In this document: piece by piece, positions 50,601-57,109 of the stretch
How positions within the stretch are numbered: position 1 is the stretch's first letter
Layout: each line of letters begins with the position of its first letter
From: Echinometra lucunter
Taxonomy: Eukaryota; Echinodermata; Echinoidea; Camarodonta; Echinometridae
Assembly (NCBI GenBank): GCA_029962745.1
Contig: CM057171.1
Location: 19,230,034-19,294,033 of the forward strand
Reading direction: 5' to 3'
Length of the DNA: 64,000 bases
The notes under the pieces: model-generated
The model's input: only the letters and a program-made list of their open reading frames with translations
The model's database searches: none
What the model was told of the DNA's origin: nothing
Translations under genes and position numbers: made by a program

Positions 50601-50999
50601 TGATTATGGTTATCATGATTCACGGGATTAATATGGTGATATATATTTTTGTTAGATATATCCCAAGGCACAGACTTCTTCGGTGCCACTTCTTTTGTAA
50701 CATGCAACTTATGAAGCTTGATTTGAAGCGCTCTAGACTAAGAAGATTTCACTCAGAGTATTGCCTCTAATATCATTTGATTTATATTTCTCACTCCTAT
50801 TTGGTTCCAGATGCAAATGATGGACCGTAAGCTAGACAAGTGCATGCAACTTCTTAACATTCTGGTGGATCGAACCACACCCCAACCTATCAGGAGACCA
50901 AAGCCATCAAGCAAGCTTTCATCGTCATCCTCCTCTTCAGACGAGGAAGAAGATGAGGAGAGCTCAAAGCTAGCCGCCAGTGGTAGCACCGATACGTAA
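19246..50999 (+). CDS. KCNQ1: KCNQ1-type (Kv7.1) voltage-gated K+ channel alpha subunit, 5' partial gene (exon 4-equivalent to stop)
   Basis: Joined coding segments are 19246-19324, 23304-23400, 24241-24381, 27733-27843, 42861-42956, 44121-44508, 44961-45105, 47412-47487, 49324-49459, 50178-50230 and 50811-50999. They total 1511 bases and read in one frame (503 residues plus stop) across GT-AG introns. The order is S3, S4 (R-R-Q-R-H-R spacing), S5, selectivity filter TTIGYGD, S6, helix A with an IQ motif, a variable linker, helix B, helix C and a helix D coiled coil. KCNQ channels are tetrameric plasma-membrane K+ channels gated by voltage, PIP2 and calmodulin. S4 has Gln and His at the positions where KCNQ1 differs from KCNQ2-5. 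S5 has Leu in place of the retigabine-site Trp, and Val follows GYGDK as in KCNQ1. The first five exon sizes (79, 97, 141, 111, 96) match my memory of vertebrate KCNQ1 exons 4-8. The N-terminus, S1 and S2 are absent from the window or unrecognised. Confidence 0.96.
19330..19746 (-). mobile_element. piggyBac-type MITE, family A, copy 1 (abuts KCNQ1-like splice donor)
   Basis: It runs TTAA-CCCATTCGTGACAGaat ... cctGTCACAAATGGG-TTAA. The terminal inverted repeats begin CCC/GGG inside a TTAA duplication, the signature of piggyBac-type elements. The body matches 32276-32688 and 41303-41719 in reverse orientation (for example gcatcaaac / ggcaacaccaa blocks). Its first TTAA base is intron position +6 of the 19246-19324 exon. 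Confidence 0.82.
19776..20547. mobile_element. Inverted-repeat element of about 770 bases, GCAATTCCATGATTA ends
   Basis: The left end atgggcaattccatgattag mirrors the right end cttaatcatggaattgctca. The interior repeats gt.a.gttac/gttatattt words but has no coding. Confidence 0.6.
21603..21660. repeat. (ATG)n / (GAT)n trinucleotide microsatellite
   Basis: GATGATGATG runs with occasional GAC. A shorter block recurs at about 21688-21722. Confidence 0.9.
22342..22421 (+). mobile_element. TTAA-flanked 80-base element (family D)
   Basis: TTAACCCATGGACTTCTAAA at the left and CCATGGGGTTAA at the right. The core cttaatacaggggctacctg is shared with the other family D copies. Confidence 0.75.
22544..23105. 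repeat. (CTA/CTG)n trinucleotide array with duplicated flank
   Basis: 22621-22965 is mostly ACT/GCT triplets and 23039-23105 is a second, shorter array. The unique flank tactagatctgatataata precedes both arrays (22578 and 23023), so the block is a tandem duplication. Open frames on both strands (poly-Thr/Ala or poly-Val/Ala) are products of the repeat. Confidence 0.85.
23304..23400 (+). CDS. KCNQ1: KCNQ1-like exon: S4 voltage sensor and S4-S5 linker
   Basis: This 97-base exon lies between acceptor tattgtag and donor CAG|gtgaga. One base completes the Arg codon begun in the previous exon, followed by 32 codons: [18 protein letters not shown], then the S4-S5 linker [14 protein letters not shown]. 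The positive residues lie every third position with Gln and His interruptions. That is the KCNQ1 pattern; KCNQ2-5 have Arg where His stands here. This exon is the best single piece of evidence for the KCNQ1 branch. Confidence 0.96.
24241..24381 (+). CDS. KCNQ1: KCNQ1-like exon: S5 helix, turret and start of pore helix
   Basis: This 141-base, 47-codon exon follows a long T-rich tract ending in ttttacag and ends at GTG|gtaaga. It reads [18 protein letters not shown] (S5), [18 protein letters not shown] (turret) and [11 protein letters not shown] (pore helix). Leu in TTLYIGF stands at the position of the retigabine-binding Trp of KCNQ2-5, as in KCNQ1. Open reading continues into the intron up to a stop near 24595, but the in-frame join to the next exon supports splicing at 24381. 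Confidence 0.97.
26229..26675. repeat. CT-rich minisatellite, about four units
   Basis: Units share ccctttcctgttttcttct then ctccctcccctctccatctc then a CTCT run. They recur near 26321, 26401, 26491 and 26585. The open frames across it are artefacts. It lies in the intron between the S5 and pore exons. Confidence 0.85.
26731..27388. mobile_element. Family F inverted-repeat element split by a piggyBac-type MITE
   Basis: The left half 26731-26822 (cgttgtgcgaaagaacgcgt, aaaatggaaaatgatagaaa) and right half 27239-27388 (ccagtatgtcagaatagaca, tcgtacgacgacataaagat) match the uninterrupted family F element at 11226-11458. The intervening 26823-27238 is a family B element. Confidence 0.75.
26823..27238 (+). 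mobile_element. piggyBac-type MITE, family B, copy 1
   Basis: TTAA-CCCATAGAAGTACAGAG ... TGTACCTCTATGGG-TTAA, 416 bases with TTAA on both sides. It is collinear with 48336-48751 and 57739-58154, and inverted relative to 57110-57534. No coding. Confidence 0.85.
27733..27843 (+). CDS. KCNQ1: KCNQ1-like exon: selectivity filter and S6
   Basis: This 111-base, 37-codon exon lies between acceptor ttcaaaacag and donor GCG|gtaagt. It begins [16 protein letters not shown] and continues [28 protein letters not shown] is the K+ selectivity filter. SFFALPA is the S6 segment with the paired Phe and the Pro-Ala-Gly hinge, which is split from Gly by the intron. Val after GYGDK is the KCNQ1-type residue; KCNQ2 has an aromatic there that confers TEA sensitivity. 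Confidence 0.98.
31165..31252. repeat. Short hairpin, GAGCCAGAAGGGCGTTAA arms
   Basis: The left arm gtctgttcagagccagaagg mirrors the right arm ccttctggctgtaaacagac around an approximately 30-base loop. It could form a stable stem. It has no gene context other than the intron. Confidence 0.65.
32276..32688 (+). mobile_element. piggyBac-type MITE, family A, copy 2
   Basis: TTAA-CCCATTCGTGACAGGAA ... CTCTGTCACAAATGGG-TTAA, 413 bases. The interior matches 41303-41719 along its full length. Confidence 0.87.
34845..35020 (+). repeat. Two-copy tandem duplication of about 95 bases
   Basis: cagcattgcatctgatctct ... ccctttaaatgtcttcacat is repeated as cagcattgcttctgatctct ... ccctttaaatgtcttcatat. 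Confidence 0.75.
35238..35426 (+). repeat. Dispersed repeat family G, copy 1
   Basis: A block containing gggctactttttgagccc, ccctatgagaatttcag, agttttccagggct and gtgtatttttttccctg. It is collinear with 40712-40910. It starts with an A/T-rich run. Short size and repeated order suggest a SINE-like or non-autonomous element, class unknown. Confidence 0.65.
35462..35933 (+). mobile_element. TTAA-flanked inverted-repeat element, family C, copy 1
   Basis: TTAA-CTCTTACAGTGCCAAGG ... GCCATCGGCACTGTAAAAG-TTAA. It is related to 43388-43638, which has an internal deletion. The ends differ from families A and B but use the same TTAA target. Confidence 0.75.
35985..36300 (-). pseudogene. Degenerate C-terminal fragment of a non-LTR (RTE/BovB-like) reverse transcriptase
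   Basis: On the minus strand, frames read [18 protein letters not shown] then DIMLGKV, a stop, [12 protein letters not shown], and further on a broken D-R ... [11 protein letters not shown] tail. This fits the LINE reverse transcriptase C-terminus (L-x-x-x-G-H-V-x-R ... D-I-M-L-G-K-x-x-G-x-R-R-R-G-R). The final H-G-V-T-K-S-like tail is typical of RTE/BovB elements as I remember them. It is a 5'-truncated, stop-containing fossil that cannot make enzyme. Confidence 0.72.
37393..40000. repeat. Purine-rich (GA) tandem array, about 440-500-base units, with an insertion
   Basis: Each unit has a short unique head (aaacaagaaagtatgtcct ... ccttctgtgagtgcagtg ... ttcaagttaaagtg) and a long GA-rich body (gagagaga, acagacagacag). 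Heads lie near 37402, 38615, 39053 and 39550; a partial unit starts near 38205. 37741-38205 is an insertion that includes repeat family I (38015-38205). Almost all G and A lie on the + strand. Long open frames on either strand are repeat artefacts. Confidence 0.85.
40116..40344 (-). mobile_element. Family D element interrupted by a family E hairpin
   Basis: Family D ends (TTAACCTGTCTGCTACTGGA at the left, gaattcaatagtcaatgcg-TTAA at the right) are separated by a complete hairpin element at about 40163-40313 (gggcccagtttcataaaact ... cgttttatgaaatggggtcc). Removing the insert restores the roughly 80-base family D length. Confidence 0.75.
40712..40910 (+). repeat. Dispersed repeat family G, copy 2
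   Basis: Begins with a 28-base T run and a G run, then the same block order as 35238-35426 (gggctactttttgagccct, accctatgagaatttcaggg, ttttccagggct, gtgtatttttttccctg). Confidence 0.65.
41303..41719 (+). mobile_element. piggyBac-type MITE, family A, copy 3
   Basis: TTAA-CCCATTCGTGACAAGAA ... TTCTGTCAAGAATGGG-TTAA, 417 bases, with target duplication intact on both sides. Confidence 0.87.
41870..42095 (+). repeat. Tandem partial duplication, GATCTTTGGTCCATCAC units
   Basis: gatctttggtccatcacttt at 41876 recurs as gatctttggtccatcactct at 42043, each followed by cttcatgctttattg/atcat. Confidence 0.65.
42861..42956 (+). CDS. KCNQ1: KCNQ1-like exon: S6 end and proximal helix A
   Basis: This 96-base, 32-codon exon follows a 15 kb intron (acceptor attctttcag, donor CAG|gtaagt). 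It reads [18 protein letters not shown], then [14 protein letters not shown]. It completes S6 and enters helix A, including the basic KVQxKxRQKH region implicated in PIP2 coupling and the first part of the IQ-type calmodulin site. A TTAA-flanked 80-base element (42990-43069) lies just 33 bases past the donor. Confidence 0.97.
42990..43069 (+). mobile_element. TTAA-flanked 80-base element (family D), next to splice donor
   Basis: TTAACTCGTAGACTACTGAA ... CAGTCAGCAACAGG-TTAA. It lies 33 bases past the donor of the 42861-42956 exon. Confidence 0.75.
43388..43638 (+). mobile_element. TTAA-type element, family C, copy 2 with internal deletion
   Basis: The left end TTAACTCCAACAGTGCCAAG and right end catcggtgctgtaagagTTGA match 35462-35933. 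The middle is about 220 bases shorter and the right TTAA has mutated to TTGA. Confidence 0.65.
44121..44508 (+). CDS. KCNQ1: KCNQ1-like exon: end of helix A (IQ motif) and A-B linker
   Basis: This 388-base exon follows acceptor cattgcattcag and ends at GCAG|gtaaac. It starts [20 protein letters not shown], which completes the IQ motif with the previous exon ([11 protein letters not shown]), the calmodulin C-lobe site of KCNQ helix A. The rest is linker with little similarity that I recognise. It has a basic patch [13 protein letters not shown] and an Ala/Gly-rich low-complexity stretch. Its base composition is more GC-rich than the surroundings. The exon is long, probably fusing what are separate smaller exons in vertebrates, which is an inference. 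Confidence 0.93.
44961..45105 (+). CDS. KCNQ1: KCNQ1-like exon: A-B linker, poorly conserved
   Basis: This 145-base exon (acceptor ttctccctgcag, donor AC|gtaagt) joins in frame on both sides. It encodes [33 protein letters not shown] and [16 protein letters not shown]. It is rich in Ser, Thr and acidic residues and has no known fold; the equivalent KCNQ1 linker is disordered. A decayed copy of its 3' half lies about 427 bases downstream (45434-45570). Confidence 0.9.
45173..45410. repeat. (ATTC)n tetranucleotide array
   Basis: attcattcattc with frequent variants. Related arrays at 45598-45778 and 45988-46157. The poly Ser/Phe/His/Ile open frames are artefacts. Confidence 0.9.
45434..45570 (+). 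pseudogene. Decayed duplicate of KCNQ1-like A-B linker exon (44961-45105)
   Basis: This copy of the 3' half of the exon plus flanking intron lies about 427 bases downstream. Identical words include tatgccttgatcccca and gatgaaagtgatacttat, then cttccctatgtgcctgaaac. Two extra bases after the tacttat block shift the frame to an early stop, and a short deletion has removed the gt splice donor. No acceptor was copied, so it cannot be a working alternative exon. Confidence 0.85.
45663..46380 (+). repeat. Two tandem copies of an ATTC-rich 340-390-base unit
   Basis: Copy one 45663-45990 and copy two 46001-46378 share catttagtcctgcattcagt, acatggtttgtgttagagtc, tgtttcttgatcaagttatc and cacatgacttgcaggagtta. 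They differ mostly in ATTC copy number. A family D-like scrap (ttgactactgaattcacaaa) is in each. Confidence 0.85.
46714..47228. mobile_element. Large foldback element, about 240-base inverted arms
   Basis: The left arm 46714-46950 and right arm about 46985-47228 are inverse copies. Examples are ctcggctctgcaaattggca / tgccaatttgcagagccgag and cttggaagttacacattt / aaatgtgtaacttccaag. The spacer is only about 40 bases. No coding. A diverged relative flanks the assembly gap at 54501-54960. Confidence 0.85.
47412..47487 (+). CDS. KCNQ1: KCNQ1-like exon: helix B (calmodulin N-lobe site)
   Basis: This 76-base exon follows acceptor tttcatttacag and ends at CAG|gtaagc. One base completes Thr, then 25 codons read [18 protein letters not shown] and VARRKFQ. 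This matches the KCNQ1 helix B pattern H-x-x-x-I-x-x-I-R-x-x-x-Y-x-V-A-x-x-K-F-Q. A TTC tract of about 185 bases starts some 22 bases past the donor. Confidence 0.95.
47508..47696. repeat. (TTC)n / (GAA)n trinucleotide tract of about 185 bases
   Basis: Nearly pure TTC on the + strand with two small interruptions near 47620-47640, ending at a T run and G run (47696-47717). It starts about 22 bases after the helix B exon donor. Confidence 0.95.
48336..48751 (+). mobile_element. piggyBac-type MITE, family B, copy 2
   Basis: TTAA-CCCATAGCAGTACAGAG ... TGTACCTCTATGGG-TTAA, 416 bases, in the intron after the helix B exon. Confidence 0.87.
48925..49110 (+). repeat. Short tandem duplication with ACTGAAGTTTCCATA units
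   Basis: ctactgaagtttccatat or a variant occurs three times, and cttgctactgaccagctaaaag twice with small changes. Confidence 0.7.
49178..49270. mobile_element. TTAA-flanked 93-base inverted-repeat element
   Basis: TTAA-CCCATTGAGCACGATTT ... GTGTTCAGTGGG-TTAA. An inner inverse pair cccgatttatctcggg adds a second hairpin. It lies 54 bases before the helix C exon. Confidence 0.75.
49324..49459 (+). CDS. KCNQ1: KCNQ1-like exon: helix B end and helix C tetramerisation coil
   Basis: This 136-base exon has acceptor attcttaacag and donor TTTG|gtaagg. It reads [34 protein letters not shown] and [11 protein letters not shown], then a split Gly. [19 protein letters not shown] is a near-invariant KCNQ C-terminal block, and the following heptads form helix C. 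A 93-base TTAA-flanked element ends 54 bases before this exon. Confidence 0.97.
50178..50230 (+). CDS. KCNQ1: KCNQ1-like exon: link to helix D coiled coil
   Basis: This 53-base exon (acceptor ttgtttag, donor AAT|gtaagt) completes the split Gly and encodes [17 protein letters not shown]. It corresponds to the KCNQ1 stretch leading into helix D, where a basic segment is followed by the first coiled-coil heptad with Val/Leu at a and d positions. It was identified by position, frame and the A-R-x-x-x-V-E pattern. Confidence 0.9.
50811..50999 (+). CDS. KCNQ1: KCNQ1-like terminal coding exon: helix D and C-terminal tail
   Basis: This 189-base exon includes stop TAA at 50997-50999 and follows acceptor tttggttccag. 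It begins [20 protein letters not shown], the distal part of helix D that specifies subunit assembly in KCNQ channels. The tail has [14 protein letters not shown], a run of Ser, then a strongly acidic DEEEDEESS patch, and ends GSTDT. The Ser-acid tail resembles casein kinase 2 substrates (inference). Confidence 0.93.
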   Translation: MQMMDRKLDKCMQLLNILVDRTTPQPIRRPKPSSKLSSSSSSSDEEEDEESSKLAASGSTDT

Positions 51000-51029
51000 A
51001 AAATAGCCCTTCAGGCACTGAATATAGAC

Positions 51030-51690
51030 TCGGAGAGAGCCATATGTTCACCTGCCAAGTGCTAGGTGGGGATTGGATAAGTGGTAACAGCTTGTGACGT
51101 CAGCAAAAGCACCAATGGGTAAAAGTCTTTGTCGTAGAGCACACAGTGGGGACACACCTTGTTAGAAAGGCACTTCCTGTCAGGAAGTGGCAGGTGATGA
51201 TCGATACGTTGTAGCATCTTGTGCTATCAGTAAAAGTTGATATTGGTAAAGAACCTTGTCTTGGGGACACCATTAAGGGTATAGCTTGGTAGGAAGGCTC
51301 TTGTTATCAGCTTTGAAGTGTCATTTGGAGATCAGATACATGCAGGTACATGTAGTCGCACCTTAGGCCATTAGCAGAAGCACAAACGGGTAAAGAACCT
51401 TGCCTTTGGGGACACCATCACAGACAGAGATTTGTAGTAGGAGGTCACATGTTCTCAGCTACCAAATGCTGAGTGAATGATGTTCAGATAGGTGGTAACA
51501 TCTTTTTGGTATCATCCAGAGGGCAGATTAGTGGAGAACCTTGCCTTTGGGGACACCATGAGGGGCGGAGGTTTTGTAGAAAAGCATTTCTTTATTGGCT
51601 GCCACATGAAGATCAGACACTTGGATATAGCAGAGCCTTGTTGGCTGCCAGTAGAAAAAGGGTACATAACTGTATTTACATGCAGTTAAA
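51030..51690 (+). repeat. Diverged tandem repeat directly downstream of the channel stop codon
   Basis: Four to five units of about 125-150 bases. The clearest shared block is aagaaccttgcctttgggga + caccat (near 51247, 51395, 51534; degenerate near 51123). It is followed by a gta.aaggc..t block and preceded by gatca.ata...gtagcatc. It probably lies in the 3' UTR. Confidence 0.75.
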
Positions 51691-52874
51691 TGGCTGACAG
51701 CAAGCATGAAGGCCACACCGTTACTTGAAAGCAAATCCTTCTATGCATCATCTTCATGAAAAGATTTAAAAGAGGAGGTGAGCTTTTAATAAGCTGCGTG
51801 TGGAAGCAAGTGCATGTAAGGGGCCATACCTTTTGGGTAGGTTCATAGATTCATAGTCAGGAAATGTGGGAAATTAAAAAAAAAACCCACCCAAAACATC
51901 TTTTCTTTCCAATTTCATATTACTGTCTTCTGTTAGCGAGACAAAATTTTGAATAGTAAAGTGATCCCTGCTTGATCACTTGAAGGCAGTATTGCAGTTT
52001 TCACTCCATCTTCAGATGTGAAGGTAAATGTTCTGTAGGTATGATCAGACTTGATCTGTACATGTAGTAGGTTACCATCTACTCAAGATTGCTTGTAATC
52101 AGTTCAGACCTGAGGAACATGGCATCAAACAGACAAATTACACTGTTTGTATGGACTGAAAAATTGAAAAAAATCTCCTATTTCTCTTTGTTTAGCCAGT
52201 GACGGGTCATATCATCCACCAAGTGTGGATTTCACCTCAGCAATTAACAGACAGGTCTTACATATCGCAGCCACCCTCTTCCGTTTTGAAGAGAATCACC
52301 TCCTTAAGAAATTTGCGGGGTTTTTCATTCATTTGGTTCTCGCAACCATAAGTTGGATTTTATACAGAATTGAAATGAAATGTTTGAAAATATTTAGCAG
52401 TACAGCGAAACTACAGTACAGATACAGACAAATATGCCTAAAACTGAGAACAAAACATTCATAAAGCGTTGGCAAATACAATATTCAGGATAAATTAAAG
52501 TATGATATATTTTCATTTATTGAAACAGTTGCCATAGGTGTCGAAAGCTTATTATCAAAGCTTTTCTTACCGAAGTACTCTTCGAGTTTTGAAACACGTA
52601 CAAACTGCTGGGATTATGTCTATATGGCGCTGTGATTTCATCGAACATAAAAGTAATGTTTTTGAAGGATGAAAAATATTGCAACATTTTAAAGTCTGTA
52701 GAATGTACATGATGGAGAGCCTAACAGTACATTCTATTGCATATTTTAAGATAGAAATGATTTTTTCCTCTGTAACATAGCCTGCTCTTATAAGAAACGT
52801 GAATGGAATGTTTACATGCAATGCAGGCATCTGCCTGGGGTGACATGGAACCCCGTAACAGGCAGACGCTTTAC

Positions 52875-53100
52875 TGACTAATGGTCCGGACCAGGTCCGG
52901 GCTAACTTTGGTGTGAGAGCATGGAGAAGTTGGGCCGGACCAAATGCAATCACCCGTGCACCTTCACGTACATGATTGTGAGCGAGCGCTGGTTTCGTGC
53001 GGAGCCAGTTCCAAATTTTGCACGCTTCATGAGGAAGGTACGGATTTCCATGGCAACTGCGATGGATATGCTTGGTCCGGCCCAGGTCCGGCCTAAATCT
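52875..53100 (+). repeat. Direct repeat of GGTCCGG-rich blocks
   Basis: tggtccggaccaggtccggg at about 52881 and ttggtccggcccaggtccgg at about 53072, with further ggccggacc words between. Unknown origin. Confidence 0.5.
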
Positions 53101-54000
53101 TGATGGCGGTGGGAAAGGGGTGTATGCCAACTCAACTCCTGAGAGAAAGTCTGAACAATTGAAAGAGGTATGTAGTAACCTTAGGAATCTCAAGGAAAGA
53201 AAAAAATTGATTGTTTGAAATACATGAACTTATGTGCATCACAAAGTGAAGAATGCACAGCTTCATGTACATGTATGAAATACACACAGCCTACCATTTA
53301 TATTTATATACTGTCTATATAACATTATGCAAGTACATAATATTCTTTACTAATAGCCACATAGTTATTATTAATGATACTATTTTGTTGGGAAGAAAAA
53401 TATTTGCAGTTGATTATCTTTTTTTATTGTACATTGTAATTCTAATTGTTTTCACACAAAGTGTGAAGGAATACTGTTTTTACACAATTTTCGCACATTG
53501 AATATGCTTATACGAAGAGGCTTAAATTTGTGAGCAATTCTTATGTCTTTTCAATTCCTCTTTCCTGCATACGATTCTTATAGATCCTGTCTAAAAGTCA
53601 TCTATTTACCCAGGAAAGTATCTAACAGGCACCATGTTAAACAAGTAGAAAATATCATTATTATGATTCTAATGGTTTGTATTGTCCATTTGCAAATTTG
53701 CTAGCATTTGGAATTAGGTTTTGAAAACATTTCAGAAGCTTTACTAAGATGACAAATTCTAATGGACAAATTTATGCTTTTCACAGACTGTTTCACAATT
53801 ATTTATTTATTTTTTTTGGTTAGGTTTTGTTTTGTTTAGTACTTTTGGTATGCATAAACATATACGAAAATAAATCATTGTCAGAACAGTCTAAGAACAT
53901 ATCATAATTTAGAATGTTACTGCTGAAGGGTGACTTTATAGAAATTTTTACTTTTACACTTACAGGATCGTAGTCTACTTTTTTTTGTTTTTTTTTGTAA

Positions 54001-54500
54001 NNNNNNNNNNNNNNNNNNNNNNNNNNNNNNNNNNNNNNNNNNNNNNNNNNNNNNNNNNNNNNNNNNNNNNNNNNNNNNNNNNNNNNNNNNNNNNNNNNNN
54101 NNNNNNNNNNNNNNNNNNNNNNNNNNNNNNNNNNNNNNNNNNNNNNNNNNNNNNNNNNNNNNNNNNNNNNNNNNNNNNNNNNNNNNNNNNNNNNNNNNNN
54201 NNNNNNNNNNNNNNNNNNNNNNNNNNNNNNNNNNNNNNNNNNNNNNNNNNNNNNNNNNNNNNNNNNNNNNNNNNNNNNNNNNNNNNNNNNNNNNNNNNNN
54301 NNNNNNNNNNNNNNNNNNNNNNNNNNNNNNNNNNNNNNNNNNNNNNNNNNNNNNNNNNNNNNNNNNNNNNNNNNNNNNNNNNNNNNNNNNNNNNNNNNNN
54401 NNNNNNNNNNNNNNNNNNNNNNNNNNNNNNNNNNNNNNNNNNNNNNNNNNNNNNNNNNNNNNNNNNNNNNNNNNNNNNNNNNNNNNNNNNNNNNNNNNNN
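54001..54500. other. Assembly gap (500 N)
   Basis: Exactly 500 ambiguous bases, a conventional placeholder, so the true size is unknown. Any open frame across it is meaningless. Confidence 0.99.
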
Positions 54501-54960
54501 GTAAATCGCTATTATGGGGATCCTTGAGTTGACAACTTTGCCAGCATCTGTGATGTCATCATGGACAACTCTCTAAGACTCTATTCACTTTGTGCATAAA
54601 TTTTCAAAAAAATGGATTTATATGAAATTTCAAGTTAGGAATGGACATAATTCTTCCCAAAATTCTTGCAGAATTGATGTAGCCATGTCATACTCAAACA
54701 ACAAATCAAACAAATTTCTGTTTTTCTTGAAAATCAAGAAAATGTGAAATTCTGTGTATAAAATGAATGGAGAGTTGTCCATGATGACATCACAGATGCT
54801 GGCAAAGTTGCCAACTCAATGATCCCCATAATCAGGATTTACTACAACTTTCAAGTTCATAACTCTTGAACAGATTGTCCAATATTGCTCAAACTTTTGC
54901 TCTTTACTCTTCTTGCTCTTCTTCATTCACTGGAAGCACACTGATGTCTGGGTTGAATTT
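54501..54960. mobile_element. Foldback element, left side truncated by the gap
   Basis: The arm cttgagttgacaactttgcc ... gatgtcatcatggacaactc is mirrored at 54770-54840 (gagttgtccatgatgacatc ... ggcaaagttgccaactcaat). The right part matches the end of the foldback at 46714-47228 in layout (gatgacatc, ggcaac, contact with a cattcac block), so the left end may lie in the gap. Confidence 0.7.
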
Positions 54961-55212
54961 TGAAGTCCCCTGCTATTTGCCCCTGTGGAGGCTGATGTAA
55001 ACAAGGAAATATTATGCCTCCAAATGCCTCCAAATGACACTTTCTCATGCCCGGTTAGCCCGGTTAGCCCGGTTAGCCCTGCAAACTACCTACGAAGTTC
55101 GCCAGTGGACCAGTAGATCTAACTGTGATATTAGAACCTGAAGTTCATATTTCAAACTCAAAATATCGACTTTTGATTGATACGAGATCCTACCTTCTTG
55201 GCGATCTCGCCG

Positions 55213-56857
55213 CGTGATTAGTTTCCATTTCAATAGTGCGACTTCCGACATCGCAAGTTCACCTACACCTGCTGGTCTCAGCCACAGGCAAACAGCGGTA
55301 CGGCTAGGCCTGAGTCATCACGGGTTTTCCTCAAACCGGGTTTTAGTGGGAAAAAACGGGCGGGGACCGGGTACCCGAAAATTTTTAAGTCAACGGTGAT
55401 AAAAGTTTATTGACCTCATTTGACCTTTTTTTTAAACAAGTAATTGAATACCCACTTGGTATGCACCACCGGCAAATCCTCTGACTGCGCTGGGGAAGCA
55501 TGGGGAAGCAGGGAGTAGATCGACCTCAGGCTACTTAAAACTACAAATCCAGGGAGGTTATAAATCCGATCACAAGCACATGTACATGTAAAGAATTCAT
55601 TTTCCAAGTAATATTTCCTCTTTGCCTACTCGGGATATTTCTCTTTCCAAGATTAAACAAGAAAACAAACATTCCCAAGATAATTTCACTTTCGTTTCTG
55701 GGCCAAAGATTGTTGATCTCAGCCGTCATGCCGAGACAAGCTACAGCTGGTTGGCGAGGGAGCTTAGAGGCCAAGGGTCAAAATGCTAGTCTTTATTTCT
55801 AGTCATCGCTCACTTCCAAATAAAATTCTTATAACCTTCTTCATTAAATTTTAAACTGTTATTAAAGTATTTTTTATTCATTTGAGTGTGGAATTCAATT
55901 TAGGAAACTGCACCACCTGTTAATATTTCTTAGTAAAATGTCTACTTTAACTTGTCTCTGAAAAATTTCCCTGAAAAAAAATCTAAATTTGAAAGGGTTT
56001 AGAACACAAGACCGAGCGTTCCTCTTTGATTCAGAAATCCTATTTTATGTTTGCTTACTGGCGGGAAACGCTCTGCGCAGCTGCGTATACGATATACCAC
56101 TACTTGCATACTCAATGAGGGTTAGTCTATTTTCAACATGGGGAAGATCTTTATTTCAATGACGGTGCTTTTCTTATAATCAATCAAAATCCGATGAAAT
56201 ATACAAGGCACATTTTATTCTTCAATTAAATAAAACCATGTACATGTTGCACTATATTTCATAATTCTACATTTTATGTCTTAACTTCTGGCTTGATTCT
56301 CCGATCCCTTTGTGGAAAATGAACTACGCCGTCTGGACTTTGTACTGGATAACAACCTGTGTGCATGCATATATGTACTGTACGTGTGCTGTCTAGCTAG
56401 CTCGTGCGTGTGCATGAACGAGAGTGTTTGTTACGTTGGCATTGAAGAGTGATGAAAAATGTAATTTTTATGAACTTGGAAGAACCAAACGGGGGTGCAA
56501 AGGTGAGAAATTTCCTCAAAATTGGAACGTACGGTACATGACATTGATGTGACAAGTATATAAATATTTCTAATAATGAAACAAATCTAAAATCAGCAAT
56601 ATACTGGGTCTTATTGATATGATGAAAACCCGAAACCCGAGAACACAAAACCGGGTTTCAGCTCGACGGACGGGGCCCGGGCGGGGAACCGTTTCGACTC
56701 AGGCCTAGGTACGGCGTTGCACTCTCACACCCATCCAAACGCAGAGTGCGTGTGAGAGTGCAACGCTGTACCGCTGTTCGCCTGTTGCCAAGACCAGCAG
56801 GTGTTGGTGAACTTGCGATGTCGGAGGTTGCGCTATTGAAATGGAAATTAATCACGC
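55213..56857. mobile_element. 1.6 kb inverted-repeat element, no coding recognised
   Basis: The left end cgtgattagtttccatttca ... cacctgctggtct (about 65 bases) is mirrored at 56795-56857 (agaccagcaggtgttggtga ... gaaatggaaattaatcacg). Similarity continues inward through aacagcggtac and ggcctgagtc to ccgggttt. The right arm holds an extra short hairpin at 56710-56770. The interior shows no transposase motif that I can recognise. Confidence 0.65.
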
Positions 56858-57109
56858 CACATATTATAAGTAACATAAATTCACGATGAAGAGCTGGGAG
56901 TACAGTGTACCAAGTTGTGCATATGTTCATCTGGCTTATGATGATAAACGTTTTTGATGCACAGTTGAAAGTTTTGAAACGTTTGAACTGACTGAATTTT
57001 TGATTGAGGAAATGACTCCTGGTTCCAACAATGTGGCACCTGGCTATCCCAAAATCTGGAGGACCAGGAGCCACTTTTCTTAAATTGTTGGCTCCTGGTC
57101 CACCTTGGC

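Larger units (their letters stand above)
51000..53874 (+). other. Probable 3' UTR and downstream region of the KCNQ1-like gene
   Basis: No coding was recognised after the stop at 50999. The first 700 bases are a diverged tandem repeat. The first clear AATAAA that I noted is at 53869-53874, shortly before the gap; it could be the polyadenylation signal of a long UTR, but this is a guess without transcript data. A minus-strand frame of about 208 codons (52567-53193) has no recognised domain and overlaps repeated ggtccgg words. Confidence 0.4.

Noticed and set aside
52567..53193. A 208-codon open frame on the minus strand, the longest not explained by simple repeats
   Set aside because: No domain, signal peptide or family pattern is recognisable. 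It overlaps repeated ggtccgg blocks and lies in the probable 3' UTR or intergenic region. There are no splice-site or start-context clues, so I do not call a gene.
53985..54527. Open frame through the N run
   Set aside because: Undefined bases; no information.
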